Assembly (NCBI GenBank): GCA_014239685.1
Contig: JAAZYK010000005.1
Coordinates: 1-37,016, forward strand
Direction of reading: 5' to 3'
Length of the DNA stretch: 37,016 nt
DNA from: Dehalococcoidia bacterium
GTDB lineage: Bacteria; Chloroflexota; Dehalococcoidia; Lucifugimonadales; Lucifugimonadaceae
Below the pieces are notes generated by a model, which did no database searches, was not told the origin of the DNA, and worked only from the letters and a program-made list of their open reading frames with translations. Both the position numbers and the translations under genes were made by a program. Shown here in pieces: positions 28,375 to 37,016 of the stretch. Numbering within the stretch: position 1 is the first letter of the stretch; every line of letters starts with the position of its first letter.

Positions 28375-29124
28375 CTACCTCATCATCCGTCCACTAAACA
28401 GCGGATGTGTAGGCCCAAAGGCGTCTATCGACGTTCCTGTAACGGCCGAACTGTCATCAGAAGCCAGGTAAAGCACCACGTTTGCCATCTCGTCAGGTGT
28501 CATGAGTTGGCGGTCCAGCGATGCGCCTATGACCCGCAGCATTTCTGTTTCGACACCGCCCGGGCAAACACAGTTCACACGGACGCCGTGAGAAAAGTTC
28601 TCAGCTGCCAGCGTCTCGGTCAAGTTGATGAGCCCGGCCTTCGCTGCACGATATGGCCCCCTGCCCTTCGAACCGTGACGACCGCCGATGCTTGAGATAT
28701 TCACGATCGAGCCCGAACCCTGTTCGATCATCTTCGGCAGTAGAGCACGGGCGCACAGAAATGGCCCTGTCAAATTGACGTCAACCACCCGACGCCACGC
28801 GTCCGGCTGCATGTCCACTACATCGATATTCGGTAAATTAGTTGCTGCGTTGTTGACCAGGATATCAATTCTGCCCCAATGCGAAATCGCTTCGTCCACC
28901 ATTCGTTGAACACTGGCCTCATCGGACACATCGCAAACAACGCCTATGGCCTCACCACCTGCAAGTACAATCTCATGCGCAACGTCAGCGATCTCGCCAG
29001 CAGTTCGGGCCGTCACAACAACCCGAGCTCTTTCACGAGCAAATCCCTGGACGATAGCCTTACCAATTCCACGCCCACCACCGGTGACGATAGCAACGCG
29101 GTCTGTGAACCTATCTTCTGCCAT
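28375..29124 (-). CDS. SDR family NAD(P)-dependent oxidoreductase
   Basis: AIVTGGGRGIGKAIV, DILVNNAATNLP, GSIVNISSIGGRHGSKGRGPYRAAKAGL (YxxxK), VNCVCPGGVETEM. Confidence 0.95.
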   Translation of the reverse strand: MAEDRFTDRVAIVTGGGRGIGKAIVQGFARERARVVVTARTAGEIADVAHEIVLAGGEAIGVVCDVSDEASVQRMVDEAISHWGRIDILVNNAATNLPNIDVVDMQPDAWRRVVDVNLTGPFLCARALLPKMIEQGSGSIVNISSIGGRHGSKGRGPYRAAKAGLINLTETLAAENFSHGVRVNCVCPGGVETEMLRVIGASLDRQLMTPDEMANVVLYLASDDSSAVTGTSIDAFGPTHPLFSGRMMR

Positions 29125-29129
29125 ACCCC

Positions 29130-30143
29130 CTACCCGCTAACCCGCGCCCATTTGCGCAGACTTACGAATTCACGGGGGGGGTCCTGGTGCCGACCCACTT
29201 CCACGTAGCTCACTTCGGCGGCGTAGATGTTGCCCCTAGAATCCACCGCCACCGAGTGCAGCCAGTTGAACTGGTCCGGACCTTCACCAGGCAGGTCCGC
29301 GCCGATCTTCTGGATCATGTCCCCGTTACGGTCGTAAATGCCGATCTTATGGCCCAGATTCGCTACACCAAACTGAACCGGCGGCGGGCCCTGCTCTGCA
29401 ATGTAGACGTTCGTGTCATCGCCCTTTCCGCTAAATGCCGCCACCGCCTTGTGGACATGCCATCCCTTCACATATTCGCCGTCCGTGGTAAACACCTGCA
29501 CCCGATGATTCTCCCGGTCGCACACGATCACCTGTCCATCCCCAAACATCGCGACGTTATGCGGCAGCGAGAACTGCCCGGGGTCGGTCCCGGACTGTCC
29601 CCATGACAACTGATAATTTCCGTCCTTGTCGAACTTATGAACTCGGGAGTTGCCGTAGCCGTCCGAGACGAATATGTCACCGTTTGAAGGATCGACCGCC
29701 ACGGAGGTGGGACGGTTGAACATTTCGCCCGACTCCCGCTCCGTCGGCACGCCGGTGCCGATCGTCATCAGGGTATTGCCCTTCTTGTCGGTCTTGGACA
29801 TGCGATTGCCAGAATCGTCGGTCAACCACAGATTGTCCTCGTGATCGACCGTGATGGCGTGCGCGCGTGTGAAACGGGTGCCGATCCAGCGCGGCACCAT
29901 GTTGCCGTACGGATCCTCCATGAGGGTGACACCCTCGTACGGAGTATCGTTTCCCCAGCTATCGATCATGTTGCCATCAGGATCGAACACGAGCACCGGC
30001 ATGTTGCCGCGGTTGAACACGTAAACGCGGTCATCTGAGTCCACCGCGACCGAAGTAGCTTCCTTCATCCAGATGCCATGCGGGATCTTCGCCCAGCCCT
30101 CGGCTGGCTCATATAGGGTGGCAGGCGTCGCGGGTGTGGGCAT
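29130..30143 (-). CDS. NHL-repeat / peptidyl-alpha-hydroxyglycine alpha-amidating lyase-like protein
   Basis: Repeating VAVDSDDRVYVFNRGNMPVLVFDPDGN, ITVDHEDNLWLTDDSGNR, VAVDPSNGDIFVSDGYGNSRVHKFDKDGNY units. Confidence 0.85.
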   Translation of the reverse strand: MPTPATPATLYEPAEGWAKIPHGIWMKEATSVAVDSDDRVYVFNRGNMPVLVFDPDGNMIDSWGNDTPYEGVTLMEDPYGNMVPRWIGTRFTRAHAITVDHEDNLWLTDDSGNRMSKTDKKGNTLMTIGTGVPTERESGEMFNRPTSVAVDPSNGDIFVSDGYGNSRVHKFDKDGNYQLSWGQSGTDPGQFSLPHNVAMFGDGQVIVCDRENHRVQVFTTDGEYVKGWHVHKAVAAFSGKGDDTNVYIAEQGPPPVQFGVANLGHKIGIYDRNGDMIQKIGADLPGEGPDQFNWLHSVAVDSRGNIYAAEVSYVEVGRHQDPPREFVSLRKWARVSG

Positions 30144-30269
30144 GGGCCGGTGATCCTTCGCTGACAGGGATTGTGTTTAGACAGAGGCCGCATGGTACCC
30201 GGTGTTTGGGGCGTTTACGGTGTATGACGGTAAGGGCCTGTGGCGTCCTATCTGGGAGGTAGGAGGTGG

Positions 30270-31109
30270 TTACGTGGCGCCGGCTCGTCCGCGCGCAGTC
30301 AGCAATCGGCCTCGGGCGCTTGTGTACGCGATGCTGACCACAAAGAACCCAGATGCCACCAGTACCACGGAAGCGCCAGATGACACGTCTATGAACCAGC
30401 TGAGGTAGATGCCGATCGCGCCGGCTGATGCGCCGATCAGTGGCGATAGAACCATCATCCTCGTAAAGCTGCCCGTGAACTGGCGCGCCACTATCGGTGG
30501 AACGATCAGTGCGGCGGCGATCATCGTCACTCCAAGTACCTGCATGGATACAACAACCGTCCCCGCAAGAACCAGCGCAAACGCCGTATCGACCCAGCGC
30601 ACAGGCACCCCGTAGGACGCCGCAACCTCGGTATCAAACGTGGCAAAAAGCAAGTATTTGTAACCGACAATCACCGCAACAAGTACCGCACCCGTTACTA
30701 CGGTGATAGCAACGAGATCTGATCCCGTCACTCCTAGGATGTTGCCAAATAGCGCCGCCTCGAAGCTCCGGGTGAAGGTCTGGGTCCTACTGATCAGGGC
30801 GATTCCAAGGGCGAAGGAAGCCGTCGTGATGATGCCGATGGCCGCGTCAGAGGAAATGCTGCGGCGGCGGGAAGTCCACTGGATCAGGACGGCAGATAGG
30901 AAACCCCAGATCGAGGCGCCAACGTAGAAATTGATCGACATGATGAAGCTGACGACGGCACCGCCAAAAATAGCGTGTGATAGTCCGTGACCGATGTATG
31001 ACATACGTCGCAGCACGATGTAGACACCCATCATTCCAGCTAACCCACCAACCATAGTTGCGGCTATCAATCCACGAACGAAGAACTCGAATTCGAACGG
31101 TTCAGTCAC
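30270..31109 (-). CDS. znuB: Metal (Zn/Mn) ABC transporter permease
   Basis: ABC-3 family: MMGVYIVLRRMSYIGHGLSHAIFGG, VSMQVLGVTMIAAALIVPPIVAR; overlaps the upstream ATPase gene. Confidence 0.9.
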   Translation of the reverse strand: MTEPFEFEFFVRGLIAATMVGGLAGMMGVYIVLRRMSYIGHGLSHAIFGGAVVSFIMSINFYVGASIWGFLSAVLIQWTSRRRSISSDAAIGIITTASFALGIALISRTQTFTRSFEAALFGNILGVTGSDLVAITVVTGAVLVAVIVGYKYLLFATFDTEVAASYGVPVRWVDTAFALVLAGTVVVSMQVLGVTMIAAALIVPPIVARQFTGSFTRMMVLSPLIGASAGAIGIYLSWFIDVSSGASVVLVASGFFVVSIAYTSARGRLLTARGRAGAT

Positions 31110-32019
31110 GGGCCCGGACCTCGGCTACAACTTCTTCATGCACGTGCCCATTATCACCGTGCTCGTGCCCGGTTCCAGCATTCTCGTTGCCAGAAGAACC
31201 CCCGTTCCGGGCAGTAGCGCCAAATCGGTGCGGCGTCTCCGCCACCAGCGTCATGCCACGGTACTCGGTCACCGGCATCTCAGCTCCATAGGTTGCCTTC
31301 AGCACGTCCGGCGTCAGCACATCCCGAGGCGCACCATCGGCGAGGATTCGGCCGTTCATACAGATCACGCGTGGCAGGTGTGCGGCGACGGCGTTAATTT
31401 CGTGCGTGGTCATCAGGATGGCAATCCCCTGGTGATTCAGTTCGTCCAGTAGGTGCAATACATCGTCCCGGGTCTTCATATCGACCCCGGCCGTCGGCTC
31501 ATCCAGCAGTAGGATATCCGGCTCGCTCACAAGCGCCCGCCCCAGGAACACCCGCTGCTGCTGGCCACCGGACAACTCACGAATCTGCCGGTTCGCCAGT
31601 CCATCCAGCCCTAGACGCTCAAGTATCTTCCCCATTTTTAAACGATCTTTACGCCTGAACCACGGGAATAGAGGTGCGTTACGGGTCGCGCCCATCAAGA
31701 CGACCTGCTCGACTGTTACCGGAAAGTTCCAGTCGATCGCCTCCAATTGCGGCACATAACCTATTCGCGGGCGGGATTTACGGACCGATTCTCCTTTGAA
31801 GAGAACGTCGCCTGCGTAGACATCAGCAGCTCCCACGGTAGCTCGCAACACCGTTGTCTTGCCGGAGCCGCTAGGGCCAAGTAGCGCGGCGAAGTCGTTC
31901 CGCATGATGTCCAACGAAACGTCATCGATCACGCGGTTGCCGTGATACCCGGCGGCGAGGCCACGGATCTGGATCAACGGCGGCTCGTGGAGGTCTGGGT
32001 GTGGAGTCTTGTGAAGCAT
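31102..32019 (-). CDS. znuC: Metal ABC transporter ATP-binding protein with His-rich C-terminal tail
   Basis: Walker A GPSGSGKTT, LSGGQQQRV, LLLDEPTAGVD; C-terminus GTGHEHGDNGHVHEE. Confidence 0.93.
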   Translation of the reverse strand: MLHKTPHPDLHEPPLIQIRGLAAGYHGNRVIDDVSLDIMRNDFAALLGPSGSGKTTVLRATVGAADVYAGDVLFKGESVRKSRPRIGYVPQLEAIDWNFPVTVEQVVLMGATRNAPLFPWFRRKDRLKMGKILERLGLDGLANRQIRELSGGQQQRVFLGRALVSEPDILLLDEPTAGVDMKTRDDVLHLLDELNHQGIAILMTTHEINAVAAHLPRVICMNGRILADGAPRDVLTPDVLKATYGAEMPVTEYRGMTLVAETPHRFGATARNGGSSGNENAGTGHEHGDNGHVHEEVVAEVRARD

Positions 32020-32036
32020 GATTAGCGCCCGGGCCC

Positions 32037-33038
32037 TTAGCCCGGGTACTCCGCGTGGGACTGGCCATCGAACACAAGACTAGAATCTACCGCGCCCAAC
32101 CCAGATGCATCACCACCTAGGGCGCGAACCATCGTCACCATGTTTTTTATCATTAGTCCGAGGTAGCTGTGGCCGGCGTCACCCGGGTCTCCCGGCAGGT
32201 CGTCGTCTGCGAGCTGGTCGATAAAAACGGCCCCGCTCTCGAATGCTATCTGCTCCATCACCGAACTCGGGAAGACCTCGGAGCCAAAGATCGCTGGCAC
32301 GCCGAGATCGCGCACTTGCACGATCAGATCCGCCATATCTCTTGGGGATGGTTCCGTGAAGTCGGCCGGTTGGACAGCACCAAGGACCTCGAACCCGTAT
32401 CGTTTTGCGAAGTACGCCCAGGAGTCGTGGTACGTTAGCAACTGCCGTTGAACCTCCGGAACAGTCGCAACCGCTGTCTTGATTGCAGCGTCAAGCGTAT
32501 CGATACGGAGCCGAAATTCTTCGTAATTAGCTCCGTAATAGATCGCACCCTCAGGGTCCAATGTCGTCAACGCGTTCCGCACGATCCCGGCGTACTTGAG
32601 TGCGAGGATCGGGTCCGGCCAGAGGTGCGGATTGGGTTGTCCGTTTGCCTCCGGGAACGAGAAATCGAACTGCCACTCTTCCGGTGCGATGGCCAGTTCA
32701 CCCAGCAACACCGCACGTGCTCCATCACCGTGGTTTGCGTTGAACATCTCGATGGCCGGCTCTTCCAGATAGAGTCCGTTGGCTATGAACAAATCCGCGT
32801 CGGCGAGCACGCGAGCAGTCGATGGCGGCGGATCGAAAGTGTGGGAGTTGGCGCCTTCCGGGATGATGCCCCGTACCAGGATGCGCTCACCACCGACGTT
32901 CTCAACTATGGACGTAATCGGAGAAACCGTCGTAACGACGCTCAGCAAACGGGATTCTTCTGGCTGCTCCATATGGTTGCTGCCACAAGCAAGTAACAGC
33001 ACCGTAACCAACATTATTGCCATCACCTGAAACTTCAT
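32037..33038 (-). CDS. znuA: Metal ABC transporter substrate-binding lipoprotein (ZnuA-like)
   Basis: Lipobox VLLLACGSN; GIIPEGANSHTFDPPPST, NPHLWPDP, LTYHDSWAYFAKRYGFEVLG, IFGSEVFPSSV. Confidence 0.93.
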   Translation of the reverse strand: MKFQVMAIMLVTVLLLACGSNHMEQPEESRLLSVVTTVSPITSIVENVGGERILVRGIIPEGANSHTFDPPPSTARVLADADLFIANGLYLEEPAIEMFNANHGDGARAVLLGELAIAPEEWQFDFSFPEANGQPNPHLWPDPILALKYAGIVRNALTTLDPEGAIYYGANYEEFRLRIDTLDAAIKTAVATVPEVQRQLLTYHDSWAYFAKRYGFEVLGAVQPADFTEPSPRDMADLIVQVRDLGVPAIFGSEVFPSSVMEQIAFESGAVFIDQLADDDLPGDPGDAGHSYLGLMIKNMVTMVRALGGDASGLGAVDSSLVFDGQSHAEYPG

Positions 33039-33478
33039 TTACCGGCAACCTCAGAACCACGGGAGCAATCTAGGCATATGCCGGGAACGGCGAGGTGTTG
33101 TAAATCGGCATCAAATCCGTGGGTGTCAGAGAGCTGCTTCGCGAACCCAATAACGACCTCGTCGGACAGCTCATAGACGACACCGCACTGGCTGCATACG
33201 AGGTGATGGTGAGGACGTTTCTCTAACCATTCGTAAGCAACTTCCCCGTGTCCGAAAGTTGTCTCCGAGATCAATCGCGAATCACGAAGCGCGCCAAGAG
33301 TGCGATATACGGTCGATTCACTGACGTGTGGTGCGTCTCTACGAACCTGGTAGATGACCGATGTCGCGCTGAGATGATCGCCGGCGTGGCGCAGCGCCTC
33401 CATGACGAGAAGCTTCGCCGAGGTCACCCTGTGACCGGCACGCCGGAGCGTTTCGGCCGATTCTTCACGAGACGTCAT
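33035..33478 (-). CDS. zur: Fur family transcriptional regulator, probably Zur
   Basis: AGHRVTSAKLLVMEAL, VSESTVYRTLGALRDSRLISE, HHHLVCSQCGVVYEL; adjacent to znuABC. ATG at 33478 (MTSREESAET). Confidence 0.88.
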   Translation of the reverse strand: MTSREESAETLRRAGHRVTSAKLLVMEALRHAGDHLSATSVIYQVRRDAPHVSESTVYRTLGALRDSRLISETTFGHGEVAYEWLEKRPHHHLVCSQCGVVYELSDEVVIGFAKQLSDTHGFDADLQHLAVPGICLDCSRGSEVAGK

Positions 33479-33479
33479 A

Positions 33480-33510
33480 TTGCAACTCCCCTCAGATGCA
33501 ACAACTTGCA
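33480..33510. promoter_or_regulatory. Putative Zur operator upstream of zur-znuABC
   Basis: TTGCAA at 33480-33485 and inverted repeat TGCAA-CAAC-TTGCA at 33497-33510, 18 bp upstream of the zur ATG. Confidence 0.4.
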
Positions 33511-33856
33511 AGAGCGAGCAGTGACGATACACCCGTGACGCGAGGTGTCAAGCGAAAAGTTGGTGAAAGATGATCGATATTCAGGTCCCAGTTGATTGCC
33601 TCGGACCGTACGCCTATCACCCTGATCGCCAACTTTCGCTCCGAGACGTGCCTGACGCTTCTACAGATACTCGTCAACCTGAACTTGATTCAGTTTCTGC
33701 TCATCTAGGGAGGAAAATTGCTGCGGCTTGATCGTCTTCCTATAATGACCGCTGTCCCTTTCGAGGTCGGGCGTTAAGAATCGTCGGTGGCCTTATCGTT
33801 TTCTCCCTGCGTAGAGCAGAGATTTGACTCAACTTTCAAGAAGGAGCCCAGTATTC

Positions 33857-34792
33857 ATGTCGCCCGAGCCTTACGCATTCCTCGGCGGGAAGCAGCTCCC
33901 ACTGTCCGAGGCGAAGGTAGGGGTCATGACCCACGCGCTGCATTACGGCACCGCAGTGTTCGAAGGCGTTCGTGGCAATTGGAGTGAAAAGCACGGCAAA
34001 ATGTACGTGTTCCGATTGCGCGAGCATTATGAACGACTTCTTCGTGGTTCGAGCATCCTAAAGATCGACCTCCCGTACTCCGTCGACGACCTGATCCAGA
34101 TCACCAGAGATCTCGTCGAACGCAACGGATATCGGCAAGATGTCTACATCCGGCCGCTCGCATTCAAGAGCGCACAGCTCGTTGCCAATCTCAAACTGCA
34201 TGAGGTCGAGTCAGACTTCACTCTGATGGTTCAGCCTTTCGGCGCGTATATCGAGAACGACGGCGCGATCAGGTGTCAGACATCGTCCTGGCGACGACCG
34301 GATGACACGATGATCCCGACGGGCGTGAAGTTGTCTGGGCTGTACACAACCGGAATTCTCGCCAAGACCGAGGCGGTGATGGCGGGATTTGATGAGGCCA
34401 TCGTTCTGAATCACGACGGGACTGTCTCCGAGGGAACGGGCGAAAACCTGTTTATGGTGCGGGACGGCGTGCTCCACACGCCCAGCGAGACGGATAACTG
34501 CCTGCTTGGCATCACGCGGGCTTGTGTCATCGAACTCGCCCAGAAAGAGTTTGGGCTGCAAGTCGTTGAACGACGTATGCACAGAAGCGAGTTGTACCTC
34601 TCGGACGAGGTGTTTCTCACCGGAACGGCGGCACACCTTACGGCCGTCGGTGAGCTAGACAATCGCAAGATTGGCACAGGCGAAATGGGTCCGATAGCGC
34701 AGAAACTTCAGGAAATGTACTTCGACATCGTCGTCGGAAACAACCCGAAGTACATGCACTGGCTCGAGGAAATAACGCCAAGCGGCGGCTAG
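33857..34792 (+). CDS. ilvE: Branched-chain amino acid aminotransferase
   Basis: VGVMTHALHYGTAVFEGVRGNW, YIRPLAFKS, EAIVLNHDGTVSEGTGENLFMVRDG, EVFLTGTAAHLTAV. ATG at 33857 (MSPEPYAF). Confidence 0.95.
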   Translation: MSPEPYAFLGGKQLPLSEAKVGVMTHALHYGTAVFEGVRGNWSEKHGKMYVFRLREHYERLLRGSSILKIDLPYSVDDLIQITRDLVERNGYRQDVYIRPLAFKSAQLVANLKLHEVESDFTLMVQPFGAYIENDGAIRCQTSSWRRPDDTMIPTGVKLSGLYTTGILAKTEAVMAGFDEAIVLNHDGTVSEGTGENLFMVRDGVLHTPSETDNCLLGITRACVIELAQKEFGLQVVERRMHRSELYLSDEVFLTGTAAHLTAVGELDNRKIGTGEMGPIAQKLQEMYFDIVVGNNPKYMHWLEEITPSGG

Positions 34793-35039
34793 GAGCCGTT
34801 TACCGTGGCGCTGTGTGGGCGTGGTCGCAATTCCGTTAGTTCGAAAGCCTCAGGTGCCGGTTTTTCACATTAGTGCTCCGCAATACATTGTCATCCCGAG
34901 TTAAGTTGCGGAAATTTCACCGACAGCCCGTCAGGCAGAAACACATTTAGACCGGGTAAATCTTGAAGCTCCCTCACTCTTTATGCACGTAGGCATCTCC
35001 CAACCGGGAAAGAGGGTCACAGCACCACCGAGTAGGCCA

Positions 35040-35858
35040 TCACGCACCTCGAGACCAGATGCTCCACCATTTCCGGCCTGAATCAAATGCTCCGCGCTCA
35101 AATGATCGACCGAGGTCGTGATTAGGCTCTCGGCCCGCGAGCAACATGCGCGGGTTATCGTCGAACAGTTCAAACGCTCTCTGCTCGTCGGTGAGCTCTA
35201 CCACCCTGTCATAAGCGGGTGAGAGTTCCGGAGTCCGGGACTCAACCGGACGGTGGGTATCGGACGCAATAAAGTGCGCCGTTCCGTCGCGGACCAACTC
35301 TTCAGCAAGCCGCTGAGCAGGTCGGCCGAAGTCACCCAGTAGACTTCCGGCGGTGAGCTGAATCAGCATCCCGTCCTCAACCATTCTTCGGATCTTTTTG
35401 GCGTTACGCTGGAGCACGGAGTTGCGTTCCGGGTGGGCGATTATCGGAACCAGTCGCAGGTCTTGAAGTCGGCTCAGTACGTCATCGACATAGTCCGGGT
35501 AGGAAGCAAAGGGCGGCTCTGAAAGGATGAAGCGTGTGTCTGATATCGGCAGCGCCCGTCCGTCTTCCACCCAGTCCGGCAAACCAGGCTCGATGTGGTT
35601 TTCCATCCCGATCACGATGCGTACTACCGGACGATGTGGCTCTTCTTCCGCCCGCAAACGTCCGTTCAGCTCGCTGACCAGATTCCGGACATGCTGTACC
35701 GAAGAGCCGAGCATGATGTCTCGCTGATGTGGCGTCGCCACCATGATTTCGGTGCCATCGACGACAGCGCGGCGTGCGATATCTAACGCCGCGGACATCT
35801 CCCGGGGACCGTCGTCGATTCCCGGCAAAAGGTGAGTATGGATATCCACCCAGCCCAA
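35040..35858 (-). CDS. CpsB/CapC/YwqE-like PHP-domain tyrosine-protein phosphatase
   Basis: TTG start; GWVDIHTHLLPGIDDGPREMSAALDIARRAVVDG, ATPHQRD, PIIAHPERN, FIASDTHRP motifs. Confidence 0.92.
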   Translation of the reverse strand: MGWVDIHTHLLPGIDDGPREMSAALDIARRAVVDGTEIMVATPHQRDIMLGSSVQHVRNLVSELNGRLRAEEEPHRPVVRIVIGMENHIEPGLPDWVEDGRALPISDTRFILSEPPFASYPDYVDDVLSRLQDLRLVPIIAHPERNSVLQRNAKKIRRMVEDGMLIQLTAGSLLGDFGRPAQRLAEELVRDGTAHFIASDTHRPVESRTPELSPAYDRVVELTDEQRAFELFDDNPRMLLAGREPNHDLGRSFERGAFDSGRKWWSIWSRGA

Positions 35859-35861
35859 TGA

Positions 35862-36005
35862 TCACTCCGATCTTTTCGGCCCGCGTTCCACCTTGGCGTC
35901 CACCCGGTGATCTCCCGGGATTTGAATTCCGCCACGCGTCAAATTGTGAAGTGCGGTCAAAGCTCCGTCAACAACATACGACGTGATTACTCGCGGCCGA
36001 TCCAA
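35862..36005 (-). CDS. Possible small unannotated protein between the PIG-L and CpsB-like genes
   Basis: Open minus frame VTIWGRVSDFGVFQEIVVSLDRPRVITSYVVDGALTALHNLTRGGIQIPGDHRVDAKVERGPKRSE* (open from about 36062). First standard in-frame start found is TTG at 36005. Its TGA lies 3 bp before the TTG start of the downstream gene. Confidence 0.35.
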   Translation of the reverse strand: MDRPRVITSYVVDGALTALHNLTRGGIQIPGDHRVDAKVERGPKRSE

Positions 36006-36073
36006 GGAGACGACGATTTCCTGAAAAACGCCAAAATCACTGACTCGACCCCAGATTGTTACGAGGTAGACCG

Positions 36074-36874
36074 TTAAGCTCGAGCGATCAACTGCCTGAA
36101 CGTCTCTCCGTACTCAAATCCGTTGGCCTCTCCGGCGCTACGAGAACGTTCCCTCAACCTTTCGCCGAATCGTGGTCTACCATCCGAGCCGTCAGAAAGA
36201 TCTGTGTTTGTAAGACCGCCTACCTGTGAGGAGTGCTTCGAAAGTGCCTCGATCTGTGTCTCCACCTGCGCACTCGTCACTTGCACCACCACGTCCGGAT
36301 AGTCGGCGCCCCAGTACAACAAACGACGGACCTTGTGCGGCTCAAGCCCTTCTTCAAGCTGTTCCGGATAGTGCAGGTGGTCACGAGCATAAGGATAGAT
36401 GGCATCACCAGTCACCGTCCCCACCATCCGGTGATCGCGATGTTGAAAGCCGTTAAAACGGTGGGGATCGTGGCAGAAAACCGTATCCGGCCTATAAGTG
36501 CGAATGGCACGCACTATCTCGCCACGGAAGATACGATCATCCTCAAGCCCGCCATCTTGATGGGCGAGCATGAGGACCTCTTTAACACCAAGCACGCGAG
36601 CCGCTTCTGATTGTTCTTCCTTACGGACTGGTACGATGCGATCGCTTGTCATATCGCCATCGTTTGACCCGCCGCTTCCGTCCGTGCACACCACATAAAC
36701 CACCTCACATCCCCCCTCGATCCACTTAGCCACCGTTGCGCCGGTACCTATCTCGGCGTCATCCGGATGGGCGCAGACCACCATAGCCCGCTCCGGTATA
36801 TCCGCGATCACCGTAAAAGGTTCGGAGCCTGCGGGTTGGAAAAACTCGGATGACCGGGATACCCGTGGGTTCAT
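36074..36874 (-). CDS. PIG-L family deacetylase (LmbE-like)
   Basis: AMVVCAHPDDAEIGTGATVAKWIEGGCEVVYVVCTDGSGGSND, VFCHDPHRFNGFQHRDHRMVG. Confidence 0.93.
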   Translation of the reverse strand: MNPRVSRSSEFFQPAGSEPFTVIADIPERAMVVCAHPDDAEIGTGATVAKWIEGGCEVVYVVCTDGSGGSNDGDMTSDRIVPVRKEEQSEAARVLGVKEVLMLAHQDGGLEDDRIFRGEIVRAIRTYRPDTVFCHDPHRFNGFQHRDHRMVGTVTGDAIYPYARDHLHYPEQLEEGLEPHKVRRLLYWGADYPDVVVQVTSAQVETQIEALSKHSSQVGGLTNTDLSDGSDGRPRFGERLRERSRSAGEANGFEYGETFRQLIARA

Positions 36875-37016
36875 CTATATCGAAATTCCTTACTGGGAAG
36901 CTAAAAGCCTGGCAAGCGCAAAAATAGCGCCTTTGGCTGAAACGGAACACCTGCGTATCTCGTATCTGGAGATAAATCATAGCGGCGGCCGGGAAGTGGC
37001 CCGTAGACTTATTAAC

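Noticed and set aside
1-37016. tRNA (including selC), rRNA, CRISPR arrays, transposases, prophage genes
   Set aside because: Looked for T-loop-like motifs, regularly spaced repeats and mobile-element proteins by eye; none convincing. Absence of selC and selABD here does not bear on the genome as a whole.

Overview
Bacterial window, probably a marine SAR202/Dehalococcoidia-like Chloroflexota (an inference from gene content, not tested). It is almost fully coding. It holds catabolic genes: Abhydrolase_10-like tandem paralogs, DAO oxidoreductase, RraA-like aldolase, two aldo/keto reductases, CaiB/BaiF CoA-transferase, two enolase-superfamily proteins, M19 dipeptidase, CocE/NonD hydrolase, SDR and an NHL/PAL-like protein. 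It also holds a ZnuABC-Zur locus, an M48 protease, nicotinate phosphoribosyltransferase, a branched-chain aminotransferase, a CpsB-like PHP phosphatase and a PIG-L deacetylase. The most notable observation is two probable selenoprotein genes that the standard-code ORF track truncates or splits. (1) 15725..16426 is a DsbA/FrnE-like oxidoreductase whose active site reads D-Y-I-[UGA]-P-W-C-Y-I-G, with UGA exactly at the first Cys of CPWC. (2) About 17975..18256 is a HesB-like 'CC/Se motif' protein, split by UGA at A-I-G-[UGA]-G-G. In both, a predicted bSECIS-like hairpin puts a GG in the apical loop at the same offset, +21/+22 after the UGA. The surrounding genes include a four-domain rhodanese and a cysteine-dioxygenase-like protein, which suggests a small Se/S redox neighbourhood. 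No tRNA, rRNA, CRISPR array or transposase was recognised.
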